Source of the DNA: Cristatella mucedo | Taxonomy: Eukaryota > Bryozoa > Phylactolaemata > Cristatellidae | Length of the DNA: 64,000 nucleotides | Direction of reading: 5' to 3' | Assembly: GCA_009760855.2 (NCBI GenBank) | Contig: WPIO01000168.1 | Location: forward strand, 455,001-519,000 | Shown here: positions 20,771 through 32,083 of the stretch, one piece after another | How the letters are laid out: each line of letters opens with the position of its first letter | Numbering within the stretch: position 1 is the first letter of the stretch | Notes under the pieces: generated by a model | Database searches by the model: none | What the model was told of the DNA's origin: nothing | What the model saw: only the letters and a program-made list of their open reading frames with translations | Translations under genes and position numbers: made by a program

Positions 20771-21174
20771 CGTTGTTATGGCTTTGCTCCCCTCTGTCAC
20801 GAGTTCTTGCTCTCGAAGCAAGAGAGTGCAGTTCGTCATCCATCTGTCGTAGTTTCGCTTGAAGGGAGATGAGGCCGTCTACAGCTCAGCCACTAGGATA
20901 TGCTTTATCATGATGTGTAACTGTCTTGTGATTATATGAAACATAATCGGATTCTATAGGTTGTAATTCAGGAACTGCTAGTCCTCTTTGTGGCTGTCGT
21001 GATGTCTCAGATAACACAGCCACTACATTGTGTTCGACTAAAGGCAAAATGATGCGCTGCATGCTGAGGTGCCCCTATTGTTGTTATCAATTGTTCCACT
21101 GATACATTATGCCGAGAATGGAAAGTGGAACGGACGTTCAGGCAGAAGAACCGGTATCACTATACCTCTCTACT

Positions 21175-21218
21175 CTCTGTCTGTCTGTCTGTCTGTGTCT
21201 TTCTGTCTGTCTGTCTCT
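21175..21218. repeat. (CTGT)n microsatellite
   Basis: Tetranucleotide CTGT repeats with minor interruptions. Confidence 0.85.
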
Positions 21219-21238
21219 CCCCCTCCCCGAGAGCTCGG

Positions 21239-21575
21239 AAGGAAACAGCTCAGGATGGAAGTAGCAGCCCAGGACGGCTGAAAAGGATGTACCATAGTCG
21301 GCCGCGAGAGAGTAGTTGTCGTTTAATTTGAATTGTAGGAGTGAGTTCCACAGTCTAGAACCTGCATAGTCAATGGTTCTGTCAGCAACGGTCTTTAATG
21401 AATGGGGATTTAAGGAATGGAATGGCTGTAATGTATAGTTCGTAGATGACCTGAGGGCACGAGGAGCCTGAAATGGATGCAGCAGTTGCCTTGTGGCTCA
21501 GTGTAGGAATGTTGCTCTGCATCCGCTGATCAACTGGGTGCTATCGCAGCCCATTCATCAAAGGAGGCACGTGTT
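21239..21575 (-). mobile_element. LINE-A C-terminal remnant
   Basis: 'ggaagtagcagcccaggacgg', 'gtgagttccacagtctagaacc' and 'gatgacctgagggcacgagg' match the LINE-A 3' coding region on the reverse strand. Degraded. Confidence 0.65.
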
Positions 21576-21775
21576 TACTACGCAGGACGTGCCGATGCTT
21601 ACCTTAATAATAAACCCATGCTCTATCAGGTGCCGACTCACTCCCTTTGGTCAGTTCCCTAAAAAATTGCGTTGTATTTGTATATACTTGCATTTGTAAA
21701 TAAATAAAATCATTTCTATCACCCTAAGAGAACTCCATTCAGGTGAATAGATTGGTTTATAAATATAAATATAAT

Positions 21776-21912
21776 TCATTTGTATATAGTAGCATCAGAG
21801 AACTTAATTTCTATTCGGGCGCTTCACATATGCCATGCGGCTCAAGCCTACGACCTCAGCCAGACATTGGTGAGGGCACGCACCTTAACCACTGGGCTAA
21901 ATCAGTATGCAG
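21776..21912 (-). mobile_element. SINE-2 copy
   Basis: Tail 'agcatcagagaacttaatttctattcgggcgc', B-box 'ctcaagcctacgacc', head 'taaccactgggctaaatc'. Confidence 0.65.
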
Positions 21913-21914
21913 AG

Positions 21915-22720
21915 CCCACTGTTGTATCTCAAGTTAATCACGGGCTTTTATTTCCAGTAGTGTTAGGTCTTAAGTGTTTTCAATTTGGGTGCCGAGATGC
22001 AACCGTTTGTTCTGCTGCGACTGCAGTAGTCTTTTTGAATGGAAGCTTAGCCAGAGAATGACTGAAGTCACAACCTCTGACCCTCTGCTGCTTGACTCGC
22101 TCGTTTGGGCTGGGGGAGGGTAATTATACTGCGCATCGACAAGATCTCATACGAAGCACCAGCCGCACAAGTCAGGCTGTTCTGATCAACCGCTGTCTGT
22201 CTGGCTGAATTGTCAGATTGTCCTGTGAGTGGCATCCGGAATCCCGGCATCCCGGATCCCGAAGGCCTTACTTAGCTTGTGACACTTGCGGTGCATGGTT
22301 CTAGCAAGCGTGATCACCGTGAATGCACATGACACCGGGCAGTGGCAGACACGGAACTCGAGGGCCGATTGCCCCCCCTCCATCCCCCACCCTGCCCCCT
22401 ACCCAGGAGGCGAAATGGCAGCCTTCGTCTTATCAAGTGCAATATTATTCGTCCGACCGAGTAGTATACCTTGTACTCGTGCAAGGGTCGCCTGATGCGC
22501 GTTAGATTATGGCATGTGCTGTGGAGCCCGATGAAACGCTAGATGCCTGCCGTCCTTGACCGGAATACTCGACTGAGTCGACCTTTGTTACATTCAAACC
22601 GCTGGTGCTGCTGCTGCCGCCTCCTGCGTTATCCAAGCGCAATTTGCTACTCTCTGTGCGACCGAAGTCCCACTTGCTGCTCACTCTGAGCCTCTGTCCA
22701 CATCTGGGCCGAGCCCGGGA
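21915..22720. other. No recognisable feature
   Basis: Slightly GC-rich, non-repetitive. It includes 'gcatccggaatcccggcatcccggatcccg' at 22231-22260, a small tandem CCCGGCAT-type repeat. No gene supported. Confidence 0.4.
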
Positions 22721-22723
22721 GGG

Positions 22724-22926
22724 TATAATAATAATGCACCTCATAAAGTGCCCTCAGAGAACTCAATCTCTTTCTAGAGGCTTTACATTTGCTGCAAAGG
22801 GAAATGCAATTGAATAGTGAGGAATATCATGCTTGATAAACAGACAACATGAGTAACATGGTTAGGGGTGACATGCACAGGGTCAGCATGCAAATGTGGT
22901 TAGTGGCAGCATGCAGTGTCAGCTCG
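22724..22926 (-). mobile_element. LINE-B 3' end
   Basis: ATAATAATA tail, hairpin and 3' UTR, 5'-truncated at 'gtgtcagctcgc'. Good match to the consensus. Confidence 0.8.
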
Positions 22927-22929
22927 CAG

Positions 22930-23755
22930 GAGGTTAGGGGGTGGGAAGGGGAGTGTGGGGAGGCAGAGGTTCCTGAGCGGCACCAAGAACCTCGGCCAGG
23001 TGCTGGTACTTGGTAGTAGCGAGAAAGGTGACACATGCATGCCTCGGCAAGCTCACATTGAAGCGTTGAAGACTGGCTCGCAAAAATACAGGGCTGCTGG
23101 AGAAAAAACTAGCACTGCAAAATTCGATTGCTGGAGTGCTAGTTTTTTTTATGATAATTGCTTCCCCGTGCGTTTGGAAGCTGTTGCCCAACGTTTGCTT
23201 CTTTTGTGCCGGCAGCACATTTGCAGAACATCTTGTTGGGCTTTGTGCTGGTGACAGCCTCGCTGCTGCTTCTACTACCGGCTCACTAGAGAATAGGCAC
23301 GTGTTGCATCACGTGGTGTCCGGAGTGCAGCATCTGTCGTGAGTTTTGTATATCATGCTGTGCCTTTCGGCACCCTGTTAGCTGTTTGTTGCGCTGGCCG
23401 GTGCACTTCCGGCCTGCTGCAGGCCCCTCCTTCTCCTCCTGAGCTGCTGGTCACGTTGTTTGTGATTAGCCCGGTTGGCAAGGTAGGGTTGGCTGGCGTG
23501 GGATAGAGGCTTGGCATATAGAGGGTATGACTACTGCTATGGATGCTTTGCACCGTGTGATGGTCATCTGCGACCGGTGGGTAAGTAAGCGCAGCTGCAT
23601 CTTCTCTGGTCCTTTCCGGGTGAGCGTCCAAAAAAGGTTAAGGTTTACCTAGCAATTGGGATACACTAGAAACCCCCTATTTCCCAACAATCAGGGAAGA
23701 CAGTCGTCGTCAGTGAGGGACCAACGTCACATCCCCTGACTGGTTTCGAACAGCA
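22930..23755. other. No recognisable feature
   Basis: Non-repetitive. Short 60-110 codon frames occur on both strands, none with recognisable domains. Confidence 0.4.
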
Positions 23756-23759
23756 TGAG

Positions 23760-23820
23760 ATAATAATAATAATAAAATATTTGTAAAGCGCCCTCATAAA
23801 AGCAGCCCCCTGGCCGCTTT
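23760..23820 (-). mobile_element. LINE-B tail scrap
   Basis: 'ataataataataaaatatttgtaaagcgccctcat' is the outermost LINE-B 3' end, abutting a SINE-1. Confidence 0.5.
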
Positions 23821-23830
23821 TATTTGAAAG

Positions 23831-24015
23831 TGCCGTGATGGCACACTAGGTAAGGCAGTTGCTTTCACGACCTCGGTCCCGAGGTCGTGGGTTCGATTCC
23901 TGCGGTGGGCGATCCTTTATCGCCACTGCAAGCAGTGGTGATAGCCGTAAAGGCTCTTCTGTCGCTATACAAAAAGAGGCTGTTTAATCAGCTTGGATTT
24001 TATTTATTATTTATA
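23831..24015 (+). mobile_element. SINE-1 copy
   Basis: Near-consensus SINE-1 with full palindrome, B-box 'gggttcgattcctg', body hairpin and a TTTATTATTTAT tail. Confidence 0.9.
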
Positions 24016-24046
24016 GAAGTTATCTCTACAAAGAACTATGCACATG

Positions 24047-24200
24047 AAATTTGTTGCGTGAGATGAAGTTCTTGGCTACCGAATGCATACCTGAAGCCGC
24101 CTAGGCTGTGAGTGCGCTATAGAAAACTCTCCCGCTTAACACCCGCAGAGTCTTTGGGGCTTTGTGGAGTTACAGACACAGAAACATTACATTACATTAC
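24047..24200 (+). mobile_element. LINE-A 3' end
   Basis: 'tggctaccgaatgcatacctg' through 'gctttgtggagttacagacac' and (ATTAC)n at 24184-24200. Severely 5'-truncated. Confidence 0.75.
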
Positions 24201-24224
24201 TGTGTGCGTATGTTACTACAAACC

Positions 24225-24333
24225 AATTTGCACGCTTCCTTTTCAGTATATACACAAAGTGCCTAGAACAAGATTTGATTCTCTCCGGGTGCTATACATG
24301 TGTTATTATTATTATTATTATTATTATATTTAT
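24225..24333 (+). mobile_element. LINE-B tail
   Basis: 'agtgcctagaacaagatttgattctctccgggtgc' plus (TTA)n. Confidence 0.6.
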
Positions 24334-24623
24334 TACTGTAAGCTCCTCGTAAGGATGTGGTCTTTGCAATGGGCAAATGTCTAGACCGGCACGAAGCGTT
24401 CCACGGTTGCAGTCGTTTGCAGTCGGCTTGTCACTTCGGTCTTGTCGCTTTGGCCAGTGAGAGCGCGTGCCCTCCGGGCGCCGGCTCCGTTCCTTCATAT
24501 ATCGTGAGTTTGGCCACCCCAACTCGTCGTACTACTTTCTCTCTCGAAAGAACTTCAAAAGTATTGCGTTAGCACCACTTTTGCAGGCTATGGGAGCTGC
24601 AGTCCGATTTTTCCCGATATCTG

Positions 24624-24625
<2 letters not shown>

Positions 24626-24662
<37 letters not shown>
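24626..24662. repeat. (CT)n microsatellite
   Basis: About 18 CT dinucleotides. Confidence 0.9.
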
Positions 24663-24665
<3 letters not shown>

Positions 24666-24937
24666 CCCTACGAAGACAAACATACCAGTAAATATTCCGG
24701 TATACCAGCCGTGCCTCTCTGCCTATGCCACTAGGAAATTTGAATCGGCTGCAGGTGATGAATTGTGGGCTCATTGAAGATGTCAATCAGCGCTGTCAGG
24801 AAGTGTTACCTTGAACTAGGCGGATTAAATCTTTGTCCATAGAATCTGCTCCTTGCAGCATCATCAGCGTTCATGTGTATCTTACTTTATGTCTATAAGT
24901 GTGTTTAACATGTTGCTATCACTCGTCAGTAGATATA

Positions 24938-25015
24938 TTTTTTCAGTATATTTGAAGTGCCTATCAATGAATTAAATTTTCTTAGGGGGCTATGCAAATC
25001 ATCAGCATTACTGTT
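24938..25015 (+). mobile_element. LINE-B tail
   Basis: 'gaagtgcctatcaatgaattaaattttcttagggggct' is a diverged LINE-B terminal hairpin. Confidence 0.45.
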
Positions 25016-25211
25016 ATCTGAATCATCATAGTCCTTACTGGTATCTGCGTGGTTTTATTAGAAGTGCAGGGATTAAGTCATAGACAACACCGGTAAAAAG
25101 CACACACACGTGTTAAGTATTATAGGAACTGAAAAGTAACGTTTATAATATAATAGGGATGCATCTGAAAGATGTACGCTGTACGTCAGTTACACTCAAC
25201 ATTAGCTGGAA

Positions 25212-26363
25212 ATAATAATACGCTTGATAAAGCGCCCTCAGAGAACTCAATCTCTTTCTAGCAGCTTTACATTTGCTGCAACAAAACACGATTGAAGGAT
25301 GAGCAGAATCATGTTTTATAAACAACATGAATAACATGGTTAGGGGTGACATGCACAGGGCCAGCATGCAAGTGTGGTTAGTGGCAGCATACACATTGTC
25401 AGCACGCATAAGCACATAAAGGACGAATTACAGGGACCCACTAAATGCTGTCCTAAATATGTGTTTTTAAGTTCTTTTTAAATGTGGTCAAGTCAGGGGA
25501 TGTCGTGACGGAAGTCGGGAGTGAGTTCCAGGCTTTGGAAGCATAAGAACTAAATGCACGGTCTGCAAAGGAAAAGCAGGTGGTACGATGCCTGACCTGG
25601 TGGGGGAGTAGATCTGATAGGTAGGCTGGAGCCAAAGAATGAATGGACCTAGAAGTGAGCAACAAAACATTGAAGTCGGTTTGTTGCTTGTCTGGTAGCC
25701 AGTGCAGGTCGGTGAGAAGTGGTATGATGTGGCAACAGCAATGGTCATGACAGACAAGCCTAGCTGCAAAGTTTTGCACTAGCTGTAAGTGCCTGATTGC
25801 ACTTGTCGGTAGGCCAGCAAGCAGTGAGTTACAGAAGTCAAGAAGAGATGTCACAAATGCATGGACCAACTTAGCCGCGGTATCCTTATCTAAACAAGCC
25901 CGAATGTTAGCAATGTTATGTAGCTAAAAGTAGGCAGATTTGACTGTGGAGCTGATGTGGTTGTCTAACGAGAGGTCACTTTGGAACATGACACTTAGAT
26001 TTCGAGCTGATTCAACAGGAGATATGCTGGCAGAGCCAATTTTCATCGCCAGCCTTTCCAATTTCTGAATCACACCTGGTTTGCCCATAACTAGTAAGTT
26101 ACTTCTATCATAATTTAGTTTTAGAAAATTTGCTGTCATCCATGTGCGGATGTTATTAATGCATGCAGCAAGTGAGTTGAGAGAATTTGAGGTGCTCGAA
26201 GGCTGGGAGGGATCAAAGCAAAGGTACAACTGAGTGTCATCCGCATAGAAGTGAAAGCCTAGGTTGTGCTTGGCAATCACATCAGCAAGAGGGAGAGTAT
26301 AAACCGTGAAAAGAATCGGACCTAGCACTGAGCCCTGAGGTACCCCATATTGCTGAGGTACCT
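25212..26363 (-). mobile_element. LINE-B with partial RT
   Basis: Reverse-strand LINE-B from a short ATT-type tail to the RT palm. The frame 25924-26328 carries the YADD motif ('[15 protein letters not shown]') and '[20 protein letters not shown]'. The frame 25453-25869 carries '[14 protein letters not shown]', 'LHWLPDKQQTDFNVLLL' and 'KAWNSLPTSVTTSPDLTTF'. The two are separated by a stop or frameshift near 25900. 5'-truncated within RT motif B. Confidence 0.85.
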
Positions 26364-26369
26364 CGGATG

Positions 26370-27560
26370 ATAAGTTATGACACCTCTGGCTGCTGGTATG
26401 TAGGGTGCAACAGACGTTTACGGATCTTCAGCCAGTCAACAGCATGAGCAGATGAAGGACTGGAGAGTCCTGCTGCTCCTGTATTTACATGGCGTTTTAT
26501 GGTATGGGCAGTACAGTCAACAGTTGATTGGGCAGTCGGAGATTGTGGCAGTATGGCCACAGGTCGGAAGCTGAGAGCATGTGGATCTACTGTATGCAAA
26601 TGCTGCTACGAGATGGATCGATGGTTAAGATACAACACGAGCTGGTCAGTCCCCATGCCAATTTCCGTTAGGTAATGAGACACTGGGCAGCTTTATCAGC
26701 ATCAGGATCAGTGGCCAGCACTCGATGCCCCACTAAAGATGGCTTGGGGTTGCCTAGGCAGCATAAGGAATGGGAACTTGTAGACAGCGTGCATAGTGCA
26801 CATTGGGATCTGTGTTGGAATCGGAATTGTAACTTGCTGTCAGCATGTACTACACAAGTATTAGATGCTGGGTAGAGCGTGTTCTACAGAGTACGTTATC
26901 TGGAGACCATTTGAAATGCTACAAAAAATGTGGCAAGAGGATTATTAGGCTGTGGCATCAGCACAGGGAACTGTAACCGGCAGGTCCTGCTGTGTTGTCC
27001 ACGTGGTCCATGGCGTGAGCTATACCTTAGGTAGGGTAATAATTAGTCATGCCATGCAAAAGACTTGTTATTATTATGGTTAGGTTGTTCGAAGTGAAAC
27101 CTTTGAAATATCTGCCCCCACCAGCTATTCCGCATCGATGCGGTGTTTCGGCCCAAGGAGTTGGGCCACACACGGCTGGCTGCTTTCGGTGTACCTTTGT
27201 ATGTGTCCATGTGGGTTAGGCAGAGACATGTGGTTGCTCCATGAAAAGCTCAGCATACAATGGACCCTAGTCCAAATTTAATGAATTTTGGTCGCCCCCT
27301 GATTATGCCATTGTTTGTGGCCAGAACTTGATCTCACTAGAGATAGCCAATCGTCATAGGTCAAGGTCAGACCCAGTGGGCCTTCTGGTGTGTGCTTTTA
27401 GTAATAACAAAATTTCAAGCAAAGATTAGCCAAATCAGCAGCTTCATTGAAGAGCAAAGCCTGTTTAAAAGCCCCGACTGTCGCAGAGCTGGAATGCAAG
27501 CTGAATAGTAGTGTGTGTGGGAGCCACTAGATGTGGATGAGCACCACTGAATTGCGATCA
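26370..27560. other. No recognisable feature
   Basis: About 1.2 kb of mostly unique sequence. Short frames only. Confidence 0.4.
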
Positions 27561-27639
27561 GACCCGCTATTTATCAGCAGTGTCATGGCTGCTGTCACTT
27601 CTAGGATGACCGCACTCTGTCTTAAGCCCTTTCACAACT

Positions 27640-27790
27640 AGGTGCAGTAATTGATAAACTGAATGTCTGCGCCATTCAGCGATTTTATCCTGGATGTTGG
27701 CCAGTTTCTTTAAACCAAACGACGATGAAACCAAACTCAGGCAGGAAAAAGTGACCTTGCACCTGATTGGAGGTACCCTAAGATCATCCA
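27640..27790 (+). mobile_element. Diverged LINE-A RT scrap
   Basis: 'gataaactgaatgtctgcgcc', 'gattttatcctggatg' and 'aaaccaaacgacgatgaaacc' parallel the LINE-A '[12 protein letters not shown]…KLNDDKTE' segment. Confidence 0.45.
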
Positions 27791-28084
27791 TGAATGCTCG
27801 CTCCTCTGACGATTGGTGGATGCTTCAAGAAGACTTCCCCCCACAGCTCTAGTACCATGTTCCACCCCTTTCCCAGACTAGAGGCAACTTATCGAGCACT
27901 GGAGTGGTTCACTGAAGATCTAGCTTAACCTTTAGCCCTTGGCCATGCCACTATAACCCAGTATTGGCCTTCTGCTTGGAAAAGTCATTAGGCCTCTGCA
28001 GTTGGTGCTGAATACGTTGTGCTAGCTTGGTCCTTGATTCCAAGAAATTCAGTCTCATGCCCTTAGGTGGATGAAGCCTAGATG

Positions 28085-28650
28085 GCTCCTGGTAATTGCC
28101 AAGCAAAATCTGGGCGTTTGTTTTATGCAGATCACATGCAGCTGTACCTGTGCTTTGATGAGCCCTCCCTGCCAACCAGCATGTCGAACTCGCATAGCTC
28201 CTGTGCAGCACGCTTTGCTGACATTTGCACTTGGATGGCAGCAAGCTGTCTCGAATTGAATGACGATGTAACCAACATACTGTTTATGGGCAAACCTAGT
28301 ATCGCTCAGCATTTGGAAAGCCTTACTCTCAAACTGGGCTTGGTCAGCATATCTCCTGCAGCATCTTCATACACTGTCAAGTGTCCTGTTTCTAAGCAAC
28401 CTTTCCCTAGACGACCATAGCAAGGTAATACAGCCGTGCTGGTCCATGCATCAGTGACATCCACCTCGACTTCTGTAACTTACTACCTGTGGTTTTTTCA
28501 GCCTGTACAATAAGATGCACTCACAGCTTGTGAAAAATTGATCTGCTAGGATTTGCCTGCTGTGTATGTCACAACTGCGACATCACACCTCTTCTCAGCT
28601 ACCTATTTGGCTCCCTATATCAAGCAGGCTATAGATCTAAATGTTTTGTC
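28085..28650 (+). mobile_element. LINE-B RT remnant
   Basis: The frame 28082-28420 gives 'RLFYADHMQLYLCF' (the second catalytic Asp of YADD is now His), then 'WMAASCLELNDDVTNILFMG' and 'LTLKLGLVSISPAAS'. Downstream blocks to about 28650 are degraded. Confidence 0.7.
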
Positions 28651-28691
28651 ACCCACTGCTTCCCCAATCTGGCACCCTGCGCATGCTCTTG

Positions 28692-28852
28692 CTGCCCTGG
28701 TTTGGGGTGTTAGGCTGCTGCCTTAAGGATCGAGGTCCAGGTGAATGAATGTATTTTTGATGACCGAAGTCGTAGGCTCGAGCCCTGCTGTATATGCCAA
28801 GTGCCTGGATTAAAAATTTTAAGTTCTTAGGACGATATGTGAATGAATTATA
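28692..28852 (+). mobile_element. SINE-2 copy
   Basis: 'ctggtttggggtgttaggc' head, B-box 'aggctcgagccctg', tail 'aagtgcctggattaaaaattttaagttctt'. Diverged. Confidence 0.6.
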
Positions 28853-28856
28853 TATC

Positions 28857-29090
28857 TTCCGACTCAAGTCGTTAGCCGTGCCTCTAACTAACCTCAAATC
28901 GTTTGGAGACCGTGCCTTTATTTCTTACGATCCTAAAGCCTGGAACTCATTCTCGACTGACGTCCTATCATTCCTTGGCGAGGCTAACTTTAAACAGAAG
29001 CCAGAATTCTGCATGTTCTTAATGTGCTTGCTGGGTCTATGGGACTTGTTCTTTGCGTGCTTGTGCAAACTGATACTGTGCATTTCATGA
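28857..29090 (+). mobile_element. LINE-B C-terminus
   Basis: 'LAVPLTNLKSFGDRAFISYDPKAWNSF' is encoded at 28860-28960, followed by a degraded 3' UTR. Confidence 0.7.
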
Positions 29091-29091
29091 T

Positions 29092-29625
29092 GATGATAAT
29101 AATAATAATAATTTGATATTGCGCCCTCGGAGAACTCAAATCTCTTTCTAGGCGCTTTACATTTGCTGCAAAGGGAAATGCAATTGAATGGTGTGTAATA
29201 TCATGCTTGGTAAACAAACAAAATGAATAACTTGGTTAGGGGTGACATGCACAGGGTCAGCATGCAATTGTGGTTAGTGGCAACATGCACCGGTTCAGCA
29301 CGGATGAGCACATAAAGGACGAATCACAGGGACCCACTAAACACTGTGATAAATAGATGCGTTTTAAAGCTTTTTAATCGTGGTCAAGTCAGGGGATGTC
29401 GTGACGCAAGTCGGGAGTGAGTTCAAGGCTTTGGGAGCATACGAACTAAAGGCACAATCTGCAAAGGATTTGAGGTTTGTACTAGGTATAGGTAAACAGT
29501 TAGATTCCGAAAAGTAGTTGGAACCAAGCCTGGCCTGGTGGGGGAGTAAATCTGATAGCTAAGCTGGAGCCAAAGAATGAAGGGGCCCGAAAAGGCCATG
29601 GACAGCTCGTGAAATTAGAAGAGAA
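29092..29625 (-). mobile_element. LINE-B 3' end
   Basis: (AAT)n tail at 29095-29112, hairpin, 3' UTR and C-terminal coding remnant, 5'-truncated. It abuts the plus-strand copy at 28857-29090 tail-to-tail. Confidence 0.75.
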
Positions 29626-29692
29626 AGTTGTCTGCTTGAGTAGTGAGCCGATGGAAGTGTGGGCCGGTAGAGAAAGGGGATTTGGTGTAGAC

Positions 29693-29757
29693 CAGGGGTT
29701 CTCAACCTGTGGGTCGCGCCCCTTTGAGGGTCGAGCGACCCTTTCACAGGGGTCGCC
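29693..29757. mobile_element. hAT (Charlie/SPIN-like) terminal fragment
   Basis: Starts with a hAT-type terminus CAGGGGTTCTCAACC, followed by the subterminal pattern 'tgtgggtcgcg', 'gagggtcgagcgaccc' and 'tttcacaggggtcgcc'. From memory this closely matches the ends of Charlie-group hAT elements such as SPIN and URR1. The match stops after about 65 bp, and no opposite end or transposase is seen, so only one end is preserved. Confidence 0.55.
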
Positions 29758-29837
29758 GACTCTGAGCCCGAGTATCTGCCGTGCTGGCGCAGTGAAGGTC
29801 AAGGCCAGTGCACAACGGCTTTTCGGAATCTAAAAAA

Positions 29838-30007
29838 CTACTTGCTGATTTAACAGCCTCTTTTATATGGAAACAGAATAGCCTTTATGGCTATCTCCAC
29901 CACAGCTTGCAGCGGCGATAAAGAATCACCCAGTGCAGGATCCGAACCCACGACCTCAGGACCGAGGTCGTGGAAAGCAACCCACTTACCTAGTATGCCA
30001 TAACCGC
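29838..30007 (-). mobile_element. SINE-1 copy
   Basis: Reverse-strand SINE-1 with recognisable palindrome ('cgacctcaggaccgaggtcg'), B-box and body. Confidence 0.8.
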
Positions 30008-30074
30008 ATGCATTAGAACGCCTGTAAAGGACAAATAATATTGACTGAATAACTATTAATATTGAGCTATATGG

Positions 30075-30430
30075 CTGTGAGAAACAGATGTGTTTTCTTT
30101 AACTCCATCTTAATTGTGTCATGTCAGGTGAGGTTGTGATGTCAGTTGGGAGTGAGTTCCAGCCTTTGGGAGCATGCTGACTATATAGCCTCAGCTTCCA
30201 AAGGATTGGAAGCTGGTTAATGGGACAGCCAAGCGACCCGAGTCAGATATAGGAGCAGGATCGGAAGCCTGATTAGGAAGTATTTATACGATAGGTGATC
30301 GGCAGGAGAGAGTGAATGAACGGACCTAGAAGTGAGTCGCTTGAAGTTGAGGCACTAGTTGGGATTGGGAGCCAGACAGTGCACATCGGTGACAAATGGT
30401 GTAATGAGGCAGGTGCAGCATCCATGACAG
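30075..30430 (-). mobile_element. Diverged LINE-B fragment
   Basis: 'tcatgtcaggtgaggttgtg', 'ttgggagtgagttccagcc' and 'gaacggacctagaagtgag' keep the LINE-B C-terminal order on the reverse strand. Confidence 0.6.
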
Positions 30431-30479
30431 GTTATTCCTGAAGCTTGCCTCTTGCCATTGGATGAGCACATTGCTTCCA

Positions 30480-31165
30480 CTCTCAAGTCTGTCCACTTTC
30501 AGCTGAGGTACGTTGCCAAAATCGGGCCTGTTTGAACAGGAGTGCAAATCAAGCTAGGTAAAGCGTTTGGTCTGGATTAGTGCAATTCTCTTTATTTATA
30601 ACTCCCGGCCTGGTGGAAAACTCATCAGTTCGGCTGGTCTGTCGTCAACGGCATAGCTGTCATATCACTCAAACCCATTTCTGTCTGAGCCTCACTGTCT
30701 GTCTCCCTGTCAGGAATTGAATCCACTTCAAGATCCGCAGTCTGGCTTTCGCCAGCCTGACTATCCCGACATCCTCCATTCAATGCTCATGCACTTCCTG
30801 GTCGGCTGGCTTCCAAGCGTACTAAATTGAAATCCGACGATTGGGCCTTCATTTTATGCTCACCGAAAGCTTGGAACTTGCTTCCGCCTTCTGTCATTAC
30901 TTTCTGCAATGACTTTGGGTCTCAGCTAAGGACAGGCAGCTTGCCCTTCGTGACTAAACTTATTTGCTACTGTATATATGTGCTTGCCTGTGCAGAATTC
31001 AGTGCATGGTGCTAACCGAAACTATCCCACTTAACTTGTAGCCCCAAGAGTCTTCTTGCGTGTGCGTTCGGTTGTTTGGCTAAGTCTGATGCCGTGCATG
31101 TCATGAACCCTTAATTACATCTTCCCCTGCAGCAAGTGGTTAGATGCCTGTACAGAGATATGTTT
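30480..31165 (+). mobile_element. Old LINE-B remnant
   Basis: Weak plus-strand similarity: the ACLD zone near 30520, 'SDDWAFILCSPKAWNLLPPSV' (corresponding to GDRAFSSYAPKAWNSLP) at 30827-30900, and a terminal 'cagcaagtggttagatgcctg'. Confidence 0.45.
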
Positions 31166-31189
31166 CTCCAGCAAGGCGTATGCCCAAGG

Positions 31190-31330
31190 GGAGTAATACG
31201 ATAGTTATACGTTTCTAGTGCATCCTCAGAGAACTTAGGTCTCTTTCTAGGCTTTCTATGCATCAGCTGTAAAGGAAGCATGATCGAATGGTCAGAGGTA
31301 GAATGCTCTATGTCAACGAGCATAACATGC
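31190..31330 (-). mobile_element. LINE-B 3' end
   Basis: 'gtgcatcctcagagaacttagg', 'tgtaaaggaagcatgatcgaatgg'. 5'-truncated and adjacent to a plus-strand copy. Confidence 0.65.
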
Positions 31331-31683
31331 TTCTTAAGCCTGGAACTCACTCCTGACTTGCATCACGACATCCCCTGACTTGACTACATTTAAAAAGATA
31401 TTAAAAACTCATCTATTTATGATAGCATTTAATGTTGCATCCCCATTATTCGTCCTTTATGTGCTTATGAGTGCTGAAACTGTGCATGCTGGCACTAACC
31501 ACACTTGCATGCTGACCCTGTGCGTGTCACACCTAACCGTGTTATTCGTGTTGTTTATCAAGAATGATACCACTAACCATTCAATTATGTTTCCCTTGCA
31601 GCAAATGTAAAGCATATAGAAAGAGATTGAATTCTCTGAGGGCGCTTTATCAAGTGTATTATTATTAGTACTATTATTGTTAT
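31331..31683 (+). mobile_element. LINE-B 3' end
   Basis: C-terminal 'ttaagcctggaactcactcc' through the full 3' UTR, hairpin 'agaaagagattgaattctctgagggcgc' and a (TTA)n tail. Good match to the copy at 35865-36140. Confidence 0.8.
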
Positions 31684-31911
31684 TATTAACATGGTTAGGT
31701 GACATGCATAGGGTCATAGGTTATAGGGTCAGAATGCAAATGTGATCAGTAGCAGCTTGCGCAGTGTGTACGCATGCATAAGTACAAAAAGGACGAATCA
31801 CATGGACCCAATAAATCCTGTAATAAATAGGTGTTTTTCTTGTAAATAAATGTCTTTAATTCACGGGATATCGTGACGGCAGTCGGGAGTGAGTTCAGGC
31901 TTTGGGAGCAT

Positions 31912-32083
31912 AAATAATAAATAACAAATCCTAGCTGATTAAACAGCATCTTTTTGTATAGCGACAGAAGAGCTTTTACGGCTATCACCACCGCTTGCAG
32001 TGGCGATTAAGAATCGCCCACCTCAGGAATCGAACCCACTCGTGAAAGCAACCGCCTTACCCAGTGTGCCATCACGGCTCACC
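31912..32083 (-). mobile_element. SINE-1 copy lacking the palindrome
   Basis: Reverse-strand SINE-1 inserted between 'gggagcata' and 'aactaaat' of a LINE-B. The 20-bp palindrome between head and B-box is missing: 'gaacccactcgtgaaagcaacc' joins directly. Confidence 0.8.
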
